Source of the DNA: Mycobacterium sp. 852002-51961_SCH5331710
GTDB lineage: Bacteria > Actinomycetota > Actinomycetes > Mycobacteriales > Mycobacteriaceae
Reading direction: 5' to 3'
NCBI RefSeq assembly: GCF_001665535.1
Contig: NZ_LZSQ01000117.1
Span: 1-64,000 of the forward strand
Length of the DNA: 64,000 nt
Shown here: one piece after another, positions 51,705-60,371 of the stretch
Position numbering within the stretch: position 1 is the stretch's first letter
Layout: the number at the start of each line of letters is the position of its first letter
Made by a program: the position numbers and the translations under genes
The notes under the pieces: model-generated
What the model saw: only the letters and a program-made list of their open reading frames with translations
The model's database searches: none
What the model was told of the DNA's origin: nothing

Positions 51705-53204
51705 GTGGCAGCGACAAAGGCAAGCCCGGCAACCGATGAGCCGGTGAAGCGCACCGCTACCAAAACCGCCCCCGCCAAGAAGACCGCGGCGAAGTCGGCC
51801 AATGGGACGGCGCCGGCCAAGAAAGCCACCAAGACCCGCGCCGCCACCAAGGCGCCGGCCAAGAAGGCCGCCAAGGCAACCACCTCAGGCAAGGCACCCG
51901 CCAAGGCGGCGAAGGCCGCCAAGACGGCAGCACCGCGCGGACGCGCCAAGAAGGCCGCCGCGGGCGAACCCGACAACACCAAGCTCGACGGCGAGACCGA
52001 CGAACTCGAGACCGACGACCTCGAAGCCGAACCGGACGAGGATCTCGCGGCCGAGGACGCCGACATCGACCTGGAGGATCTCGAGGTCGACGACGAGGCC
52101 ACCGAGGAGACCGCGGAGGCCGCCGAGGGCGATGCCCCCGCCGCCGAAGCCGGTGAGGAAGCCGTCGCCGAGGACGACGAGATCGCCGAGCCGACCGAGA
52201 AGGACAAGGCGTCCGGCGACTTCGTCTGGGACGAAGAGGAATCAGAGGCGCTGCGGCAGGCCCGCAAGGACGCCGAGCTCACCGCGTCCGCCGACTCGGT
52301 GCGTGCGTACCTCAAGCAGATCGGCAAGGTCGCGCTGCTCAACGCCGAAGAAGAGGTCGAGCTGGCCAAGCGCATCGAGGCCGGCCTGTACGCCACCCAG
52401 TTGATGGCCGAGCTCGCCGAGAAGGGCGAGAAGCTGCCCGCCGCGCAGCGCCGCGACATGATGTGGATCTGTCGCGACGGTGACCGCGCGAAAAACCATC
52501 TGCTGGAAGCGAACTTGCGTTTGGTGGTATCGCTGGCCAAGCGCTACACCGGCCGCGGCATGGCGTTCCTCGACCTCATCCAGGAAGGCAACCTGGGTCT
52601 GATCCGCGCCGTCGAGAAGTTCGACTACACCAAGGGCTACAAGTTCTCGACCTACGCCACCTGGTGGATCCGTCAGGCGATCACGCGTGCGATGGCCGAC
52701 CAGGCCCGCACCATCCGCATTCCGGTGCACATGGTCGAGGTGATCAACAAGCTGGGCCGCATCCAGCGTGAGCTGCTCCAGGATCTGGGTCGCGAGCCCA
52801 CGCCCGAAGAGCTGGCCAAGGAAATGGACATCACGCCGGAGAAGGTACTGGAGATCCAGCAGTACGCGCGTGAGCCGATCTCGCTGGATCAGACCATCGG
52901 CGACGAGGGCGACTCGCAGCTCGGCGATTTCATCGAAGACTCCGAGGCCGTCGTGGCCGTCGACGCGGTGTCGTTCACGCTGCTGCAGGATCAGCTGCAG
53001 TCGGTGCTGGAGACGCTGTCCGAGCGCGAGGCCGGCGTCGTGCGTCTGCGGTTCGGGCTCACCGACGGTCAGCCGCGCACGCTCGACGAGATCGGTCAGG
53101 TGTACGGCGTTACCCGCGAGCGGATCCGCCAGATCGAGTCGAAGACGATGTCAAAGTTGCGCCACCCCAGCCGTTCTCAGGTGTTGCGCGACTACCTCGA
53201 CTAG
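51705..53204 (+). CDS. sigA: Primary sigma factor SigA
   Basis: This is the housekeeping sigma-70 factor, about 499 residues. The N-terminus (residues 1-90) is a histone-H1-like run of Lys, Ala and Pro with repeated PAKK units, followed by a very acidic segment to about 190. The conserved part has region 1.2 (DSVRAYLKQIGKVALLNAEEE), region 2 (NLRLVVSLAKRYTGRGMAFLDLIQEGNLGLIRAVEKFDY), region 3 and region 4 (VYGVTRERIRQIESKTMSKLRHP). The GTG at 51705 begins VAATKAS as in M. tuberculosis SigA; a GTG at 51699 is the other choice. Confidence 0.95.
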   Translation: MAATKASPATDEPVKRTATKTAPAKKTAAKSANGTAPAKKATKTRAATKAPAKKAAKATTSGKAPAKAAKAAKTAAPRGRAKKAAAGEPDNTKLDGETDELETDDLEAEPDEDLAAEDADIDLEDLEVDDEATEETAEAAEGDAPAAEAGEEAVAEDDEIAEPTEKDKASGDFVWDEEESEALRQARKDAELTASADSVRAYLKQIGKVALLNAEEEVELAKRIEAGLYATQLMAELAEKGEKLPAAQRRDMMWICRDGDRAKNHLLEANLRLVVSLAKRYTGRGMAFLDLIQEGNLGLIRAVEKFDYTKGYKFSTYATWWIRQAITRAMADQARTIRIPVHMVEVINKLGRIQRELLQDLGREPTPEELAKEMDITPEKVLEIQQYAREPISLDQTIGDEGDSQLGDFIEDSEAVVAVDAVSFTLLQDQLQSVLETLSEREAGVVRLRFGLTDGQPRTLDEIGQVYGVTRERIRQIESKTMSKLRHPSRSQVLRDYLD

Positions 53205-53209
53205 TCGCA

Positions 53210-53692
53210 TCACGCCGGCGGCGGGGGCGGCGGTGGTCCGACCCTGTTGAGCTGGAATTCGTTGGCGCCGTTGTAGGCGTCCCCGCATATCCCCGGTTCG
53301 TGGTAGGAGCGCACGCCCTTTCCACTGGCCGCGTCCCAGGCGTAGTTCATCGGCAGGTCGTGCTGCGAGCCGTCCTCACAGGTGAGCGCATCGGGTGTCA
53401 GGGCGTCTCGCATGATCCACCAGCCGACCTGCCAGTAGGCGTTCGCGCTCCATCCCGGCGACTTCCGCTCGGTGTCGCCAGCGCCGTACTCGGTGACGTG
53501 CACGCACTGGAACGCATCGCCGTCACAGGGCGTGACGACCCACGTCGTCGGGCCCCACTCGTAAACGGCTTCGTAGGTGCCGAGCGCATTCTGTGTGATC
53601 TGGTCCGTGCCGTACGCCGGGGCGGCTACACCGATCGCCACCATTCCTGCCGCGACGACGGACGCCGCAGCGGTCACCCCCCTGCTTCCCAT
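53210..53692 (-). CDS. Secreted hypothetical protein, Pro tail
   Basis: This is a 160-residue exported protein. Signal peptide of about 28 residues (VTAAASVVAAGMVAIGVAAPAYG). The mature part carries PCDGDAFQCVHV with two cysteines close together, LTCEDGS, and a late PGICGDAYNGANEFQLNRV, then a polyproline end. Resembles mycobacterial secreted hypotheticals whose cores have Trp-rich strands (AYWQVGWWIMRDAL). Function unknown. Convergent with sigA, five bases from its stop. Confidence 0.65.
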   Translation of the reverse strand: MGSRGVTAAASVVAAGMVAIGVAAPAYGTDQITQNALGTYEAVYEWGPTTWVVTPCDGDAFQCVHVTEYGAGDTERKSPGWSANAYWQVGWWIMRDALTPDALTCEDGSQHDLPMNYAWDAASGKGVRSYHEPGICGDAYNGANEFQLNRVGPPPPPPPA

Positions 53693-53920
53693 GCCCACTC
53701 CTTCGTGTCCGGCTCCCGTGTCAGCAGTATGCAACGCGGGCGACCGGGCCTGGACGCATTTGCTGTCAACCGGGTGCCCGCGAGTGTTGGGGCGGATGAC
53801 GCGATCTCACGGGACGGCCCGTCGCGACACGTTCCCGTTCGTCTCGGGCTAGCAAACACATCGGGCGTAGAACCTGTAGTGTTTCCCGCCGTGCCGAATA
53901 AGCCAGCGAAGGTTCCGCCC

Positions 53921-54985
53921 ATGCCCGTGGTCCGCGTCGTCAACCGCGTGCGCGCAACCCTGCAACATCTTCACCGCTCTACGGTGCCCGCGAGCGTCGC
54001 CATCCTCGAGATGGCGACCGGTGCGTGGCAGACGCAGACGATGTACGTCGCCGCGAAACTCGGCGTCGCCGACGAGCTCGCGAGCGGGCCGGCACGCGCC
54101 GCCGACATCGCCGAGCGGGTCGGGACGGACCCCGACGCGTTGTACCGGCTGATGCGGGCACTGGCGTCCAAGGGTCTTCTCGACCATCGCCGCGACGACA
54201 CGTTCAGCCTGACCAAGGTCGGAGACGCGCTGCGCTCCGACCACCCGGAGTCGATGCGCGACATGGTGTTGTTCATCGGGCACCGTGCCCGCTGGGAGGA
54301 CTGGGGCAGCCTGCTGCATTCGGTGCAGACCGGCGAACCGTCGGTCATCAAGTTGCGCGGCATGCCGTACTTCGACTACCTGGACACCGATCCCGACCTG
54401 GCCCAGGTGTTCAACAAGGCGATGACGGCCACGAGCGGCATCACCAACGAAATCGCGCTCGGCCAATACGATTTCAACAACTTCAAGCTGATCGTCGACG
54501 TCGGGGGCGGCCACGGCCTGCTGCTGTCGACCATCCTGAACGGCGCGCCCAACGCCCGCGGCATCGTCTACGACCTGCCGTCGGTGGTCACCGACGCCCC
54601 CACGACGTTCAAGGCCGCGGGAGTGGCGGACCGTTGCATCGCCGAGGGCGGTTCATTCCTGGACCGTGTACCCGAGGGCGGCGACGCCTACGTGATGAAG
54701 AACATCATCCACGACTGGGACGACGCCAACTCGCTGACGATCCTGCGTAACGTTCGCACCGCGATCGCTCCTCATGGCAAGCTGCTGCTGCTGGAAATGG
54801 TTCTGCCGGAACGGGCTACGCCGTTCATCGGCTTCCAGCTGGACCTCGAGATGCTCGTCACCGTGGGTGGCAAGGAACGCACTCGCGCCGATTACGCAGA
54901 TCTGTTGCAAAACGCGGGTTTCCGGCTCGACCGCATCATCGACACCGTCACGCCGATCTCGATCGTGGAAGCCTCCCCGATCTAG
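53921..54985 (+). CDS. O-methyltransferase family protein
   Basis: This is a 354-residue SAM-dependent methyltransferase of the caffeate/acetylserotonin O-methyltransferase type. The N-terminal dimerisation winged helix is visible (MYVAAKLGVADELASGPARAADIAERVGTDPDALYRLMRALASKGLL). SAM binding is LIVDVGGGHGLLLSTIL, then MKNIIHDWDDANSLTILRNV with the catalytic His-Asp type. The ATG at 53921 was chosen; a GTG ten codons earlier (53891) is possible. Substrate unknown, probably a phenolic or polyketide. Confidence 0.8.
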   Translation: MPVVRVVNRVRATLQHLHRSTVPASVAILEMATGAWQTQTMYVAAKLGVADELASGPARAADIAERVGTDPDALYRLMRALASKGLLDHRRDDTFSLTKVGDALRSDHPESMRDMVLFIGHRARWEDWGSLLHSVQTGEPSVIKLRGMPYFDYLDTDPDLAQVFNKAMTATSGITNEIALGQYDFNNFKLIVDVGGGHGLLLSTILNGAPNARGIVYDLPSVVTDAPTTFKAAGVADRCIAEGGSFLDRVPEGGDAYVMKNIIHDWDDANSLTILRNVRTAIAPHGKLLLLEMVLPERATPFIGFQLDLEMLVTVGGKERTRADYADLLQNAGFRLDRIIDTVTPISIVEASPI

Positions 54986-54988
54986 CGG

Positions 54989-55771
54989 TCACCGCTTCTT
55001 GTCGCGCACCTTGTACGTCGACGGCCAGGACTCGCGCGTCTCGTCGCCGGTCAACGGAATGCCTTTGCTTCCGATCTTGATGTCGAAGGCCTCCTTGCCG
55101 GGGCCAACCTCCCGGTTGGCGTGCTCGGTGGCCAGATAGATCAACTGGTCGATCTCGGCTTCGGCGAACGCGACGAACGACGTCTTGCGGACGATGTCGT
55201 CCGCGCCGGCGGCGATCCGGTCCGGCAGCACCCGCGTCGCGAACGCCGCGGCCGCCACCAACGCGAACGGGATGACCCAGTAGCAGAGGAAGGACAGCGG
55301 CGTCTCGGTGTCCAGGACCGTCGCATCGCGGTCGACGATCGGCGGGATCGCCGACGCCACCGTCATGCCACCGAACGCCGCCACCCATATCCAGGACAGC
55401 TGCGAGGTGATGCGAGCGAACAGGTCGCTCTTGACGACATGAGCCTGCTGACCCGCTTCGGCGAACTCCCGCACAAACGGCTTGCCGATCAAGACGCCGG
55501 TGAGCGCGACGAGGAAGATCCCCAGGTTGCTCAGCGGAAAGATCCAGCGTTCGAGGAACGATTCGTCGAGCGCAAAAGTCAGCACCGTCAACACCAGAAA
55601 TGTTGCCACAGCGCCGATTTCGAGTATCCGGCCGGGACCACCCCGCAGCTGCCCCAGCGTGAAACCGGCAACCGCGACCGCCAGAGCGATCAGCACCGCG
55701 ACGGTGAACGGAACATTGCCGACGAGCACCCAGTAGACGATCCACGGTGCCAGACCTAACAAAATGCCCAT
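54989..55771 (-). CDS. Membrane protein of unknown function
   Basis: This is a 260-residue protein with about six hydrophobic segments (LAPWIVYWVLVG, VAVLIALAVAVAGF, IGAVATFLVLTVLTFAL, FPLSNLGIFLVALTGVLIG, LSWIWVAAFGGMTVASA, CYWVIPFALVAAAAFATRVL). The C-terminal cytoplasmic part of about 80 residues has SFVAFAEAEIDQLIYLATEHANREVG. I do not recognise a family. It stands between a methyltransferase gene and the RidA remnant. Confidence 0.6.
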   Translation of the reverse strand: MGILLGLAPWIVYWVLVGNVPFTVAVLIALAVAVAGFTLGQLRGGPGRILEIGAVATFLVLTVLTFALDESFLERWIFPLSNLGIFLVALTGVLIGKPFVREFAEAGQQAHVVKSDLFARITSQLSWIWVAAFGGMTVASAIPPIVDRDATVLDTETPLSFLCYWVIPFALVAAAAFATRVLPDRIAAGADDIVRKTSFVAFAEAEIDQLIYLATEHANREVGPGKEAFDIKIGSKGIPLTGDETRESWPSTYKVRDKKR

Positions 55772-55827
55772 GATTTGTAAGTGTACGTAGGGCTGGTCCG
55801 GCCTCGTGAGTGATCTAGTTTGGAGCC

Positions 55828-55970
55828 GTGCCAGAGCGGCGCGACATCTCTTCCATCTCGCAGTATGAGGCTGCGGTGGGCTACTCGCGGACGATGCGCA
55901 GCGGCCCCTACGTCGCCGTGGCCGGCACCGCGGGCGCTGGAGATCGAGGCCAACGCCTACGTCGAGGACC
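55828..55970 (+). pseudogene. RidA-family gene remnant
   Basis: The GTG at 55828 opens a reading frame that begins like a RidA (YjgF/UK114) protein: RRDISSISQYEAAVGYSRT, then GPYVAVAGT. At about 55938 this ends abruptly. A second frame then carries LEIEANAYVED, which fits the end of the same family. About 75-85 residues of the expected roughly 130 are missing and the frame changes, so the gene cannot make a RidA protein. Rv2704, at this place in M. tuberculosis, is an intact RidA-family gene. The 3' remnant overlaps the end of the DUF952 gene. Confidence 0.7.
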
Positions 55971-56334
55971 CGGATCCGGGCGCCAGCGGAGCGAACCGTC
56001 CGTCGGCGTCGGGCAGATAAGAAGTGACGCGGATCACAGCCCGGATTGGCAAAGGCCCGTACAGATGTGGGAACTCCATCCCCACGGGATCAGCGGGTAC
56101 ACCGGGTTCCCAGCGAACCGGAGAGGACAGTCGTGCGGCGTCGATGTGCAGCAGCACCAGATCGGTGCGACCGGCGTACAGCCGGTTGGCCGGCAGGTGC
56201 ACCTGCTCGGGTGTCGAGAGATGCACGAAGCCGACTGCGGCCAACGAATCGGGGCGATGCTCGCCGTGCGCTCGAGCGGACCGCCATTCGTCTTTGCTAC
56301 ACAAGTGGACCAGAACGGTGGGCGCCGAGTTCAT
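55957..56334 (-). CDS. DUF952 family protein
   Basis: This is a 125-residue cytoplasmic protein of the DUF952 family, in the position of Rv2705c. Signature parts: VLVHLCSKDEWRSARAHG, FVHLSTPEQVHLPANRLYAGR, LVLLHIDAARLSSPVRWE, and FPHLYGPLPIRAVIRV. The family is related to ADP-ribosyltransferase-like folds; function unknown. The gene end runs into the degraded RidA remnant, but its own frame looks intact. Confidence 0.82.
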   Translation of the reverse strand: MNSAPTVLVHLCSKDEWRSARAHGEHRPDSLAAVGFVHLSTPEQVHLPANRLYAGRTDLVLLHIDAARLSSPVRWEPGVPADPVGMEFPHLYGPLPIRAVIRVTSYLPDADGRFAPLAPGSGSST

Positions 56335-56464
56335 ATCGCCAGCCTGCCGTGTCGGCAACTCGAGGTAACGGTGAGACACGACACACCGGTAAAGCCTTTG
56401 GGAACAACGCCGAAGGTCAAAACGTCTGAGACAGTAGATGCACGCGACAGTACGGAGGTCCGCA

Positions 56465-56659
56465 ATGACGAACGCAACGCTCACCAGTCCCCCACTGACC
56501 CGGGCTGACCGCTGCGATCGTTGCGGCGCCGCTGCACGGGTTCGTGCGAAGCTCCCCTCCGGAGCGGAGTTGCTCTTCTGCCAGCACCACGCGAACGAGC
56601 ACGAGGCCAAGCTGATCGAGCTGGCCGCCGTCCTCGAAGTCAGCCCGGTGGAGGCATAG
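56465..56659 (+). CDS. Small zinc-ribbon protein (DUF7455-like)
   Basis: This is a 64-residue protein with a zinc-ribbon-like set: DRCDRCGAAARVRAKLPSGAELLFCQHHANEH. Two Cys pairs or Cys/His residues can hold one zinc. It resembles the short actinobacterial family DUF7455 found near sigA. The ATG at 56465 was chosen over one nine codons upstream because the family starts near MTNATL. Function unknown; a transcription-related role is guessed from the neighbours. Confidence 0.7.
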   Translation: MTNATLTSPPLTRADRCDRCGAAARVRAKLPSGAELLFCQHHANEHEAKLIELAAVLEVSPVEA

Positions 56660-56723
56660 CGTCCGACACGGCTGACAGCCGCTCTGGGCAGGAGCACCTT
56701 TCGTCAGTAATGCTGGACTGGTC

Positions 56724-57716
56724 ATGAGTGACCAGCCCCGGCCGCTGCCGACGAAGCCGTCGCGCCACCACATCCGGCACATCGTGCGGCGCACCTTGTC
56801 CAAGAGCTGGGACGACTCGATCTTCTCGGAGTCCGCGCAAGCAGCGTTCTGGTCGGCGTTGTCGCTTCCCCCGCTGCTTCTCGGGATGCTCGGCAGCCTG
56901 GCGTACATCGCCCCGCTGTTCGGGCCCGAGACGCTTCCGATGATCGAAGACCAGATCATCGACACCGCCGCGCGGTTCTTCTCCACCAACGTGGTGACCG
57001 AGATCATCGAGCCGACGGTGCGCGACATCGTCAAGGGCGCTCGCGGCGAGGTGGTCTCGGTGGGGTTCGTGATCTCGCTGTGGGCGGGGTCGTCGGCGAT
57101 CTCGGCGTTCGTGGACTCGATCACCGAGGCGCACGACCAGACGCCGTTGCGCCATCCGGTGCGCCAGCGGTTCTACGCGCTTGGCCTGTACGTGGTGATG
57201 TTGGTCGGCGCGATCCTCGCGGCGCCGTTCATCGCTTTGGGGCCGCGCAAGATCGCGACATTCATCCCCGACAGCTGGGATCACATCCTGCGCTTCGGGT
57301 ACTACCCGGTGCTGATCCTGGGCCTGATCGTGTCGGTCAACATCCTCTACCGGGTCTCGCTGCCCAAACCGTTGCCGTCGCATCGGCTGCTGCTGGGCTC
57401 GATCCTGGCAACCGTGGTGTTCCTGCTGGCGACGTTCGGGCTGCGCTTCTACCTGACGTGGATCACCGCGACCGGCTACACCTACGGCGCGCTGGCGACG
57501 CCGATCGCCTTCCTCTTGTTCGCGTTCTTCCTCGGGTTCGCGATCATGATCGGGGCAGAACTCAACGCCGCCGTCCAGGAGGAGTGGCCGGCCGCGGACA
57601 CCCACGCCAAGCGGTTCCGGTGGTGGCTGAAGGAGAAAGCGGACTCACTCAACGGCGTCTCCGCCGACGACCCGGCGCCCGCCCCGGGCACCTCAGCTGA
57701 CCGCGCTACTTCTTGA
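56724..57716 (+). CDS. YihY/BrkB-type membrane protein
   Basis: This is a 330-residue membrane protein, in the position of Rv2707. About six helices: AFWSALSLPPLLLGMLGSLAYIA, VVSVGFVISLWAGSSAISAFVDSI, ALGLYVVMLVGAILAAPFIAL, YYPVLILGLIVSVNILYRV, LLGSILATVVFLLATFGLRFYL and TPIAFLLFAFFLGFAIMIGAELNAAVQ. The end GAELNAA is the family mark. Function unknown (the BrkB name is misleading). It overlaps the convergent DUF3039 gene by 11 bp. Confidence 0.85.
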   Translation: MSDQPRPLPTKPSRHHIRHIVRRTLSKSWDDSIFSESAQAAFWSALSLPPLLLGMLGSLAYIAPLFGPETLPMIEDQIIDTAARFFSTNVVTEIIEPTVRDIVKGARGEVVSVGFVISLWAGSSAISAFVDSITEAHDQTPLRHPVRQRFYALGLYVVMLVGAILAAPFIALGPRKIATFIPDSWDHILRFGYYPVLILGLIVSVNILYRVSLPKPLPSHRLLLGSILATVVFLLATFGLRFYLTWITATGYTYGALATPIAFLLFAFFLGFAIMIGAELNAAVQEEWPAADTHAKRFRWWLKEKADSLNGVSADDPAPAPGTSADRATS

Positions 57717-57942
57717 GCTTCTCGTAGATCCGCTTGCACTCCGGGCACACCGGCGAACCCGGCTTGGCCGACTTCGTCACCGGAAACACCTCACCGCACA
57801 GGGCGACGACGTGAGTTCCCATCACCGCGCTCTCGGCGATCTTGTCCTTCTTGACATAGTGGAAGAACTTGGGGGTATCGCTGTCAGTCCCGTCGTCGAC
57901 GCGTTCGTCGGTGTCGGTGCGCTCGATCGTCTGGGTTTGCAT
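57706..57942 (-). CDS. DUF3039 protein
   Basis: This is a 78-residue protein, in the position of Rv2708c. Core: KFFHYVKKDKIAESAVMGTHVVALCGEVFPVTKSAKPGSPVCPECKRIYEKL, with Cys-x(16)-CxxC able to bind zinc. The ATG at 57942 or one three codons earlier (57951) can start it. Function unknown, conserved in actinobacteria beside sigB. It overlaps the YihY-like gene convergently. Confidence 0.85.
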   Translation of the reverse strand: MQTQTIERTDTDERVDDGTDSDTPKFFHYVKKDKIAESAVMGTHVVALCGEVFPVTKSAKPGSPVCPECKRIYEKLKK

Positions 57943-58008
57943 GACAACCATTTTGCCCGTAAGAAAACCGACCCGTACAGCGGAGCCACAATGTGGAACA
58001 GTGGAGTT

Positions 58009-58410
58009 ATGAAACAAAGCCCCGAGCTGAGTTTCGATGACGACGGTCGGCCCATCCTGATCACTCGCGCCGCCCCCGCCTACGAGGAACAGCACCGCCA
58101 ACGGGTTCGGAAATACCTGACGATCATGTCGTTTCGTATCCCGGCCCTCGTCCTGGCCGCGGTCGCCTACGGCATCTGGCACAACGGGCTGATCTCGCTG
58201 GCCATTCTGGTCGGTTCGATTCCGCTGCCGTGGATCGCCGTTCTCATCGCCAACGACCGCCCGCCGCGCCGTCCCGAGGAGCCGCGTCGCTACGACAACC
58301 GGCACCGCTCCGCCGAGGTCGCGACCGCCGAGCGGCCGGCGCTGGAACACGGCAACATCGCCGCGCCGCAACCCGAGGGATGCGCCCCGAACGGTGATGT
58401 TCCCAGCTGA
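58009..58410 (+). CDS. DUF3099 membrane protein
   Basis: This is a 133-residue protein, in the position of Rv2709. After a soluble head (SPELSFDDDGRPILITRAAPAYEEQHRQRVRKYL) come two membrane segments (FRIPALVLAAVAYGIW and LISLAILVGSIPLPWIAVLIAN). The RxRKY(L)xxM-x-x-RIP motif is the family mark. The tail is hydrophilic. Function unknown. It is divergent from DUF3039 and lies upstream of sigB. Confidence 0.82.
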   Translation: MKQSPELSFDDDGRPILITRAAPAYEEQHRQRVRKYLTIMSFRIPALVLAAVAYGIWHNGLISLAILVGSIPLPWIAVLIANDRPPRRPEEPRRYDNRHRSAEVATAERPALEHGNIAAPQPEGCAPNGDVPS

Positions 58411-58494
58411 GACGCTTCTATCGCTTTTCTAAGGACATTCTCAGGTCCTCGCCGAGAAACCGCTGATCAGAAGGTGTGAACCAGCCAATGGCTG

Positions 58495-58521
58495 GGAACT
58501 CTTTGGACCTCGTGGGCGTTG
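58495..58521 (+). promoter_or_regulatory. SigE/SigH-type promoter of sigB
   Basis: GGAAC at 58495-58499 and GTTG at 58518-58521 are separated by 18 bases. That fits the mycobacterial SigE/SigH promoter pattern, and sigB is a known SigE target in M. tuberculosis. It would start a transcript about 30 bases before the sigB ATG. Confidence 0.6.
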
Positions 58522-58557
58522 TAGCTCATGACAGTTCGACTTGATCAGGAGGCCGTC

Positions 58558-59517
58558 ATGGCAAATGCCAGCACCATCCGCGTCGACCAAGACCTGGACG
58601 CCCAGAGTCCAGCGGCTGACCTCGTGCGCGTGTACCTCAATGGCATTGGCAAAACGGCCTTGCTCAACGCCGCCGACGAGGTGGAGCTCGCAAAGCGCAT
58701 CGAGGCAGGGCTTTACGCCAAGCACCTGCTCGAGACGCGGAAGCGCTTGGGAGAGAACCGCAAACGTGATCTTGCCGCGGTGGTCCGTGACGGTGAGGCG
58801 GCGCGACGCCACCTCCTCGAGGCCAACCTGCGCCTCGTGGTGTCGCTGGCGAAGCGCTACACCGGTCGCGGGATGCCGCTGCTCGACCTGATCCAGGAAG
58901 GCAACCTGGGCCTGATCCGGGCGATGGAAAAGTTCGACTACACCAAGGGATTCAAGTTCTCGACGTACGCCACGTGGTGGATCCGACAGGCGATCACCCG
59001 CGGCATGGCCGACCAGAGCCGCACCATCCGGCTTCCTGTGCACCTCGTCGAGCAGGTCAACAAGCTGGCTCGAATCAAGCGCGAGATGCATCAGAACCTC
59101 GGACGCGAAGCCACCGATGAGGAACTCGCGGCCGAGTCGGGCATCCCGGTCGAGAAGATCACCGATCTGCTCGAGCACAGCCGCGACCCGGTGAGCCTCG
59201 ACATGCCGGTCGGCAGCGACGAGGAAGCCCCCCTGGGTGACTTCATCGAAGACGCCGAGGCGATGTCCGCCGAGAACGCGGTCATCTCCGAGCTGCTGCA
59301 TACCGACATCCGGCACGTGCTCGCCACGCTCGACGAGCGCGAGCAGCAGGTGATCCGGTTGCGGTTCGGCCTCGATGACGGCCAGCCCCGCACCCTCGAC
59401 CAGATCGGCAAGCTGTTCGGGCTCTCCCGCGAGCGGGTCCGCCAGATCGAGCGCGAGGTCATGGCCAAGCTCCGCAACGGCGAACGCGCGGATCGGCTCC
59501 GCTCCTACGCCAGCTAG
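58558..59517 (+). CDS. sigB: Principal-like sigma factor SigB
   Basis: This is a 319-residue sigma-70 factor very close to SigA in regions 1.2-4 but without its long N-terminal tail. Regions: DLVRVYLNGIGKTALLNAADEVELAKRIEAGL, NLRLVVSLAKRYTGRGMPLLDLIQEGNLGLIRAMEKFDY, and LFGLSRERVRQIEREVMAKLRNGERADRLRSYAS. The ATG at 58558 has an AGGAGG box six to seven bases upstream. SigB acts in stress and stationary phase. A strong hairpin follows. Confidence 0.95.
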   Translation: MANASTIRVDQDLDAQSPAADLVRVYLNGIGKTALLNAADEVELAKRIEAGLYAKHLLETRKRLGENRKRDLAAVVRDGEAARRHLLEANLRLVVSLAKRYTGRGMPLLDLIQEGNLGLIRAMEKFDYTKGFKFSTYATWWIRQAITRGMADQSRTIRLPVHLVEQVNKLARIKREMHQNLGREATDEELAAESGIPVEKITDLLEHSRDPVSLDMPVGSDEEAPLGDFIEDAEAMSAENAVISELLHTDIRHVLATLDEREQQVIRLRFGLDDGQPRTLDQIGKLFGLSRERVRQIEREVMAKLRNGERADRLRSYAS

Positions 59518-59528
59518 AAGCCCCGATG

Positions 59529-59562
59529 ACGATCCCCGCCGGCAACAACCGGCGGGGATCGT
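59529..59562 (+). terminator. Strong hairpin after sigB
   Basis: A perfect 14-bp stem (ACGATCCCCGCCGG and its complement) encloses a CAACAA loop, 11 bases after the sigB stop. No U-tract follows. It probably ends sigB transcription before ideR. Confidence 0.75.
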
Positions 59563-59647
59563 GTCGTCTCGAGCCGGTGTCGCGGACGTAACAACGCAGT
59601 TCAGGCCCTCAAGCCGGTAGACTCACCTTCGACGGAGGGTTAGCGCA

Positions 59648-60343
59648 ATGAATGATCTGGTCGACACCACAGAGATGTACCTGCGGACGATCTACGACCT
59701 CGAGGAAGAGGGCGTGGTGCCCCTGCGTGCACGCATCGCGGAACGTCTCGATCAGAGCGGCCCGACCGTCAGCCAGACGGTGTCCCGCATGGAGCGCGAC
59801 GGCCTGCTGCACGTCGCCGGGGACCGCCACCTCGAGCTGACCGAAAAGGGCCGCGCCCTCGCGGTCGCCGTGATGCGCAAGCACCGACTCGCCGAGCGGC
59901 TGCTCGTCGACGTCATCGGCTTGCCCTGGGAGGAAGTCCACGCCGAGGCGTGCCGCTGGGAGCACGTGATGAGCGAGGACGTCGAGCGCCGGCTGGTTCA
60001 GGTGCTCAACAACCCGACCACTTCCCCGTTCGGCAACCCGATCCCCGGACTGTCCGAGTTGGGCTTGATCAGCACCTCCTCCGACCGTGACCCCCTGAAC
60101 CTCGTGCGCCTGACCGAGCTGCCCGCGGGGATGCCGGTCGCGGTGGTGGTCCGGCAGCTGACCGAGCACGTCCAGGGCGACGTCGACCTCATCGGCCGGC
60201 TCAAGGACGCGGGCGTGGTGCCCAACGCCCGAGTGACCGTGCAGACCAACGACCACGGCGGGGTGATGATCGTGATCCCCGGCCACGAACAGGTCGAACT
60301 GCCCCATCACATGGCGCACGCCGTCAAGGTCGAGAAGGTCTGA
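59648..60343 (+). CDS. ideR: Iron-dependent regulator IdeR
   Basis: This is a 231-residue DtxR-family repressor that binds DNA when loaded with Fe(II), controlling siderophore and iron-storage genes. The winged helix is EGVVPLRARIAERLDQSGPTVSQTVSRMERDGLLHV. The metal-binding and dimer part holds CRWEHVMSEDVE with conserved Cys, His and Glu. The C-terminal SH3-like domain ends MAHAVKVEKV. The gene has a GGAGGG box. It corresponds to Rv2711. Confidence 0.95.
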   Translation: MNDLVDTTEMYLRTIYDLEEEGVVPLRARIAERLDQSGPTVSQTVSRMERDGLLHVAGDRHLELTEKGRALAVAVMRKHRLAERLLVDVIGLPWEEVHAEACRWEHVMSEDVERRLVQVLNNPTTSPFGNPIPGLSELGLISTSSDRDPLNLVRLTELPAGMPVAVVVRQLTEHVQGDVDLIGRLKDAGVVPNARVTVQTNDHGGVMIVIPGHEQVELPHHMAHAVKVEKV

Positions 60344-60368
60344 CCGGCCGATTGGGCCCAACGGCCGG
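60344..60368. terminator. Convergent terminator, ideR / DUF4192
   Basis: Arms CCGGCCG and CGGCCGG enclose the inner palindrome TTGGGCCCAA. It starts directly after the ideR stop and ends three bases before the DUF4192 stop, so it can serve both genes. Confidence 0.6.
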
Positions 60369-60371
60369 CGA

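Noticed and set aside
59563..59647. IdeR self-regulation box
   Set aside because: No sequence resembling the TTAGGTTAGSCTAACCTAA iron box was seen upstream of ideR or elsewhere.
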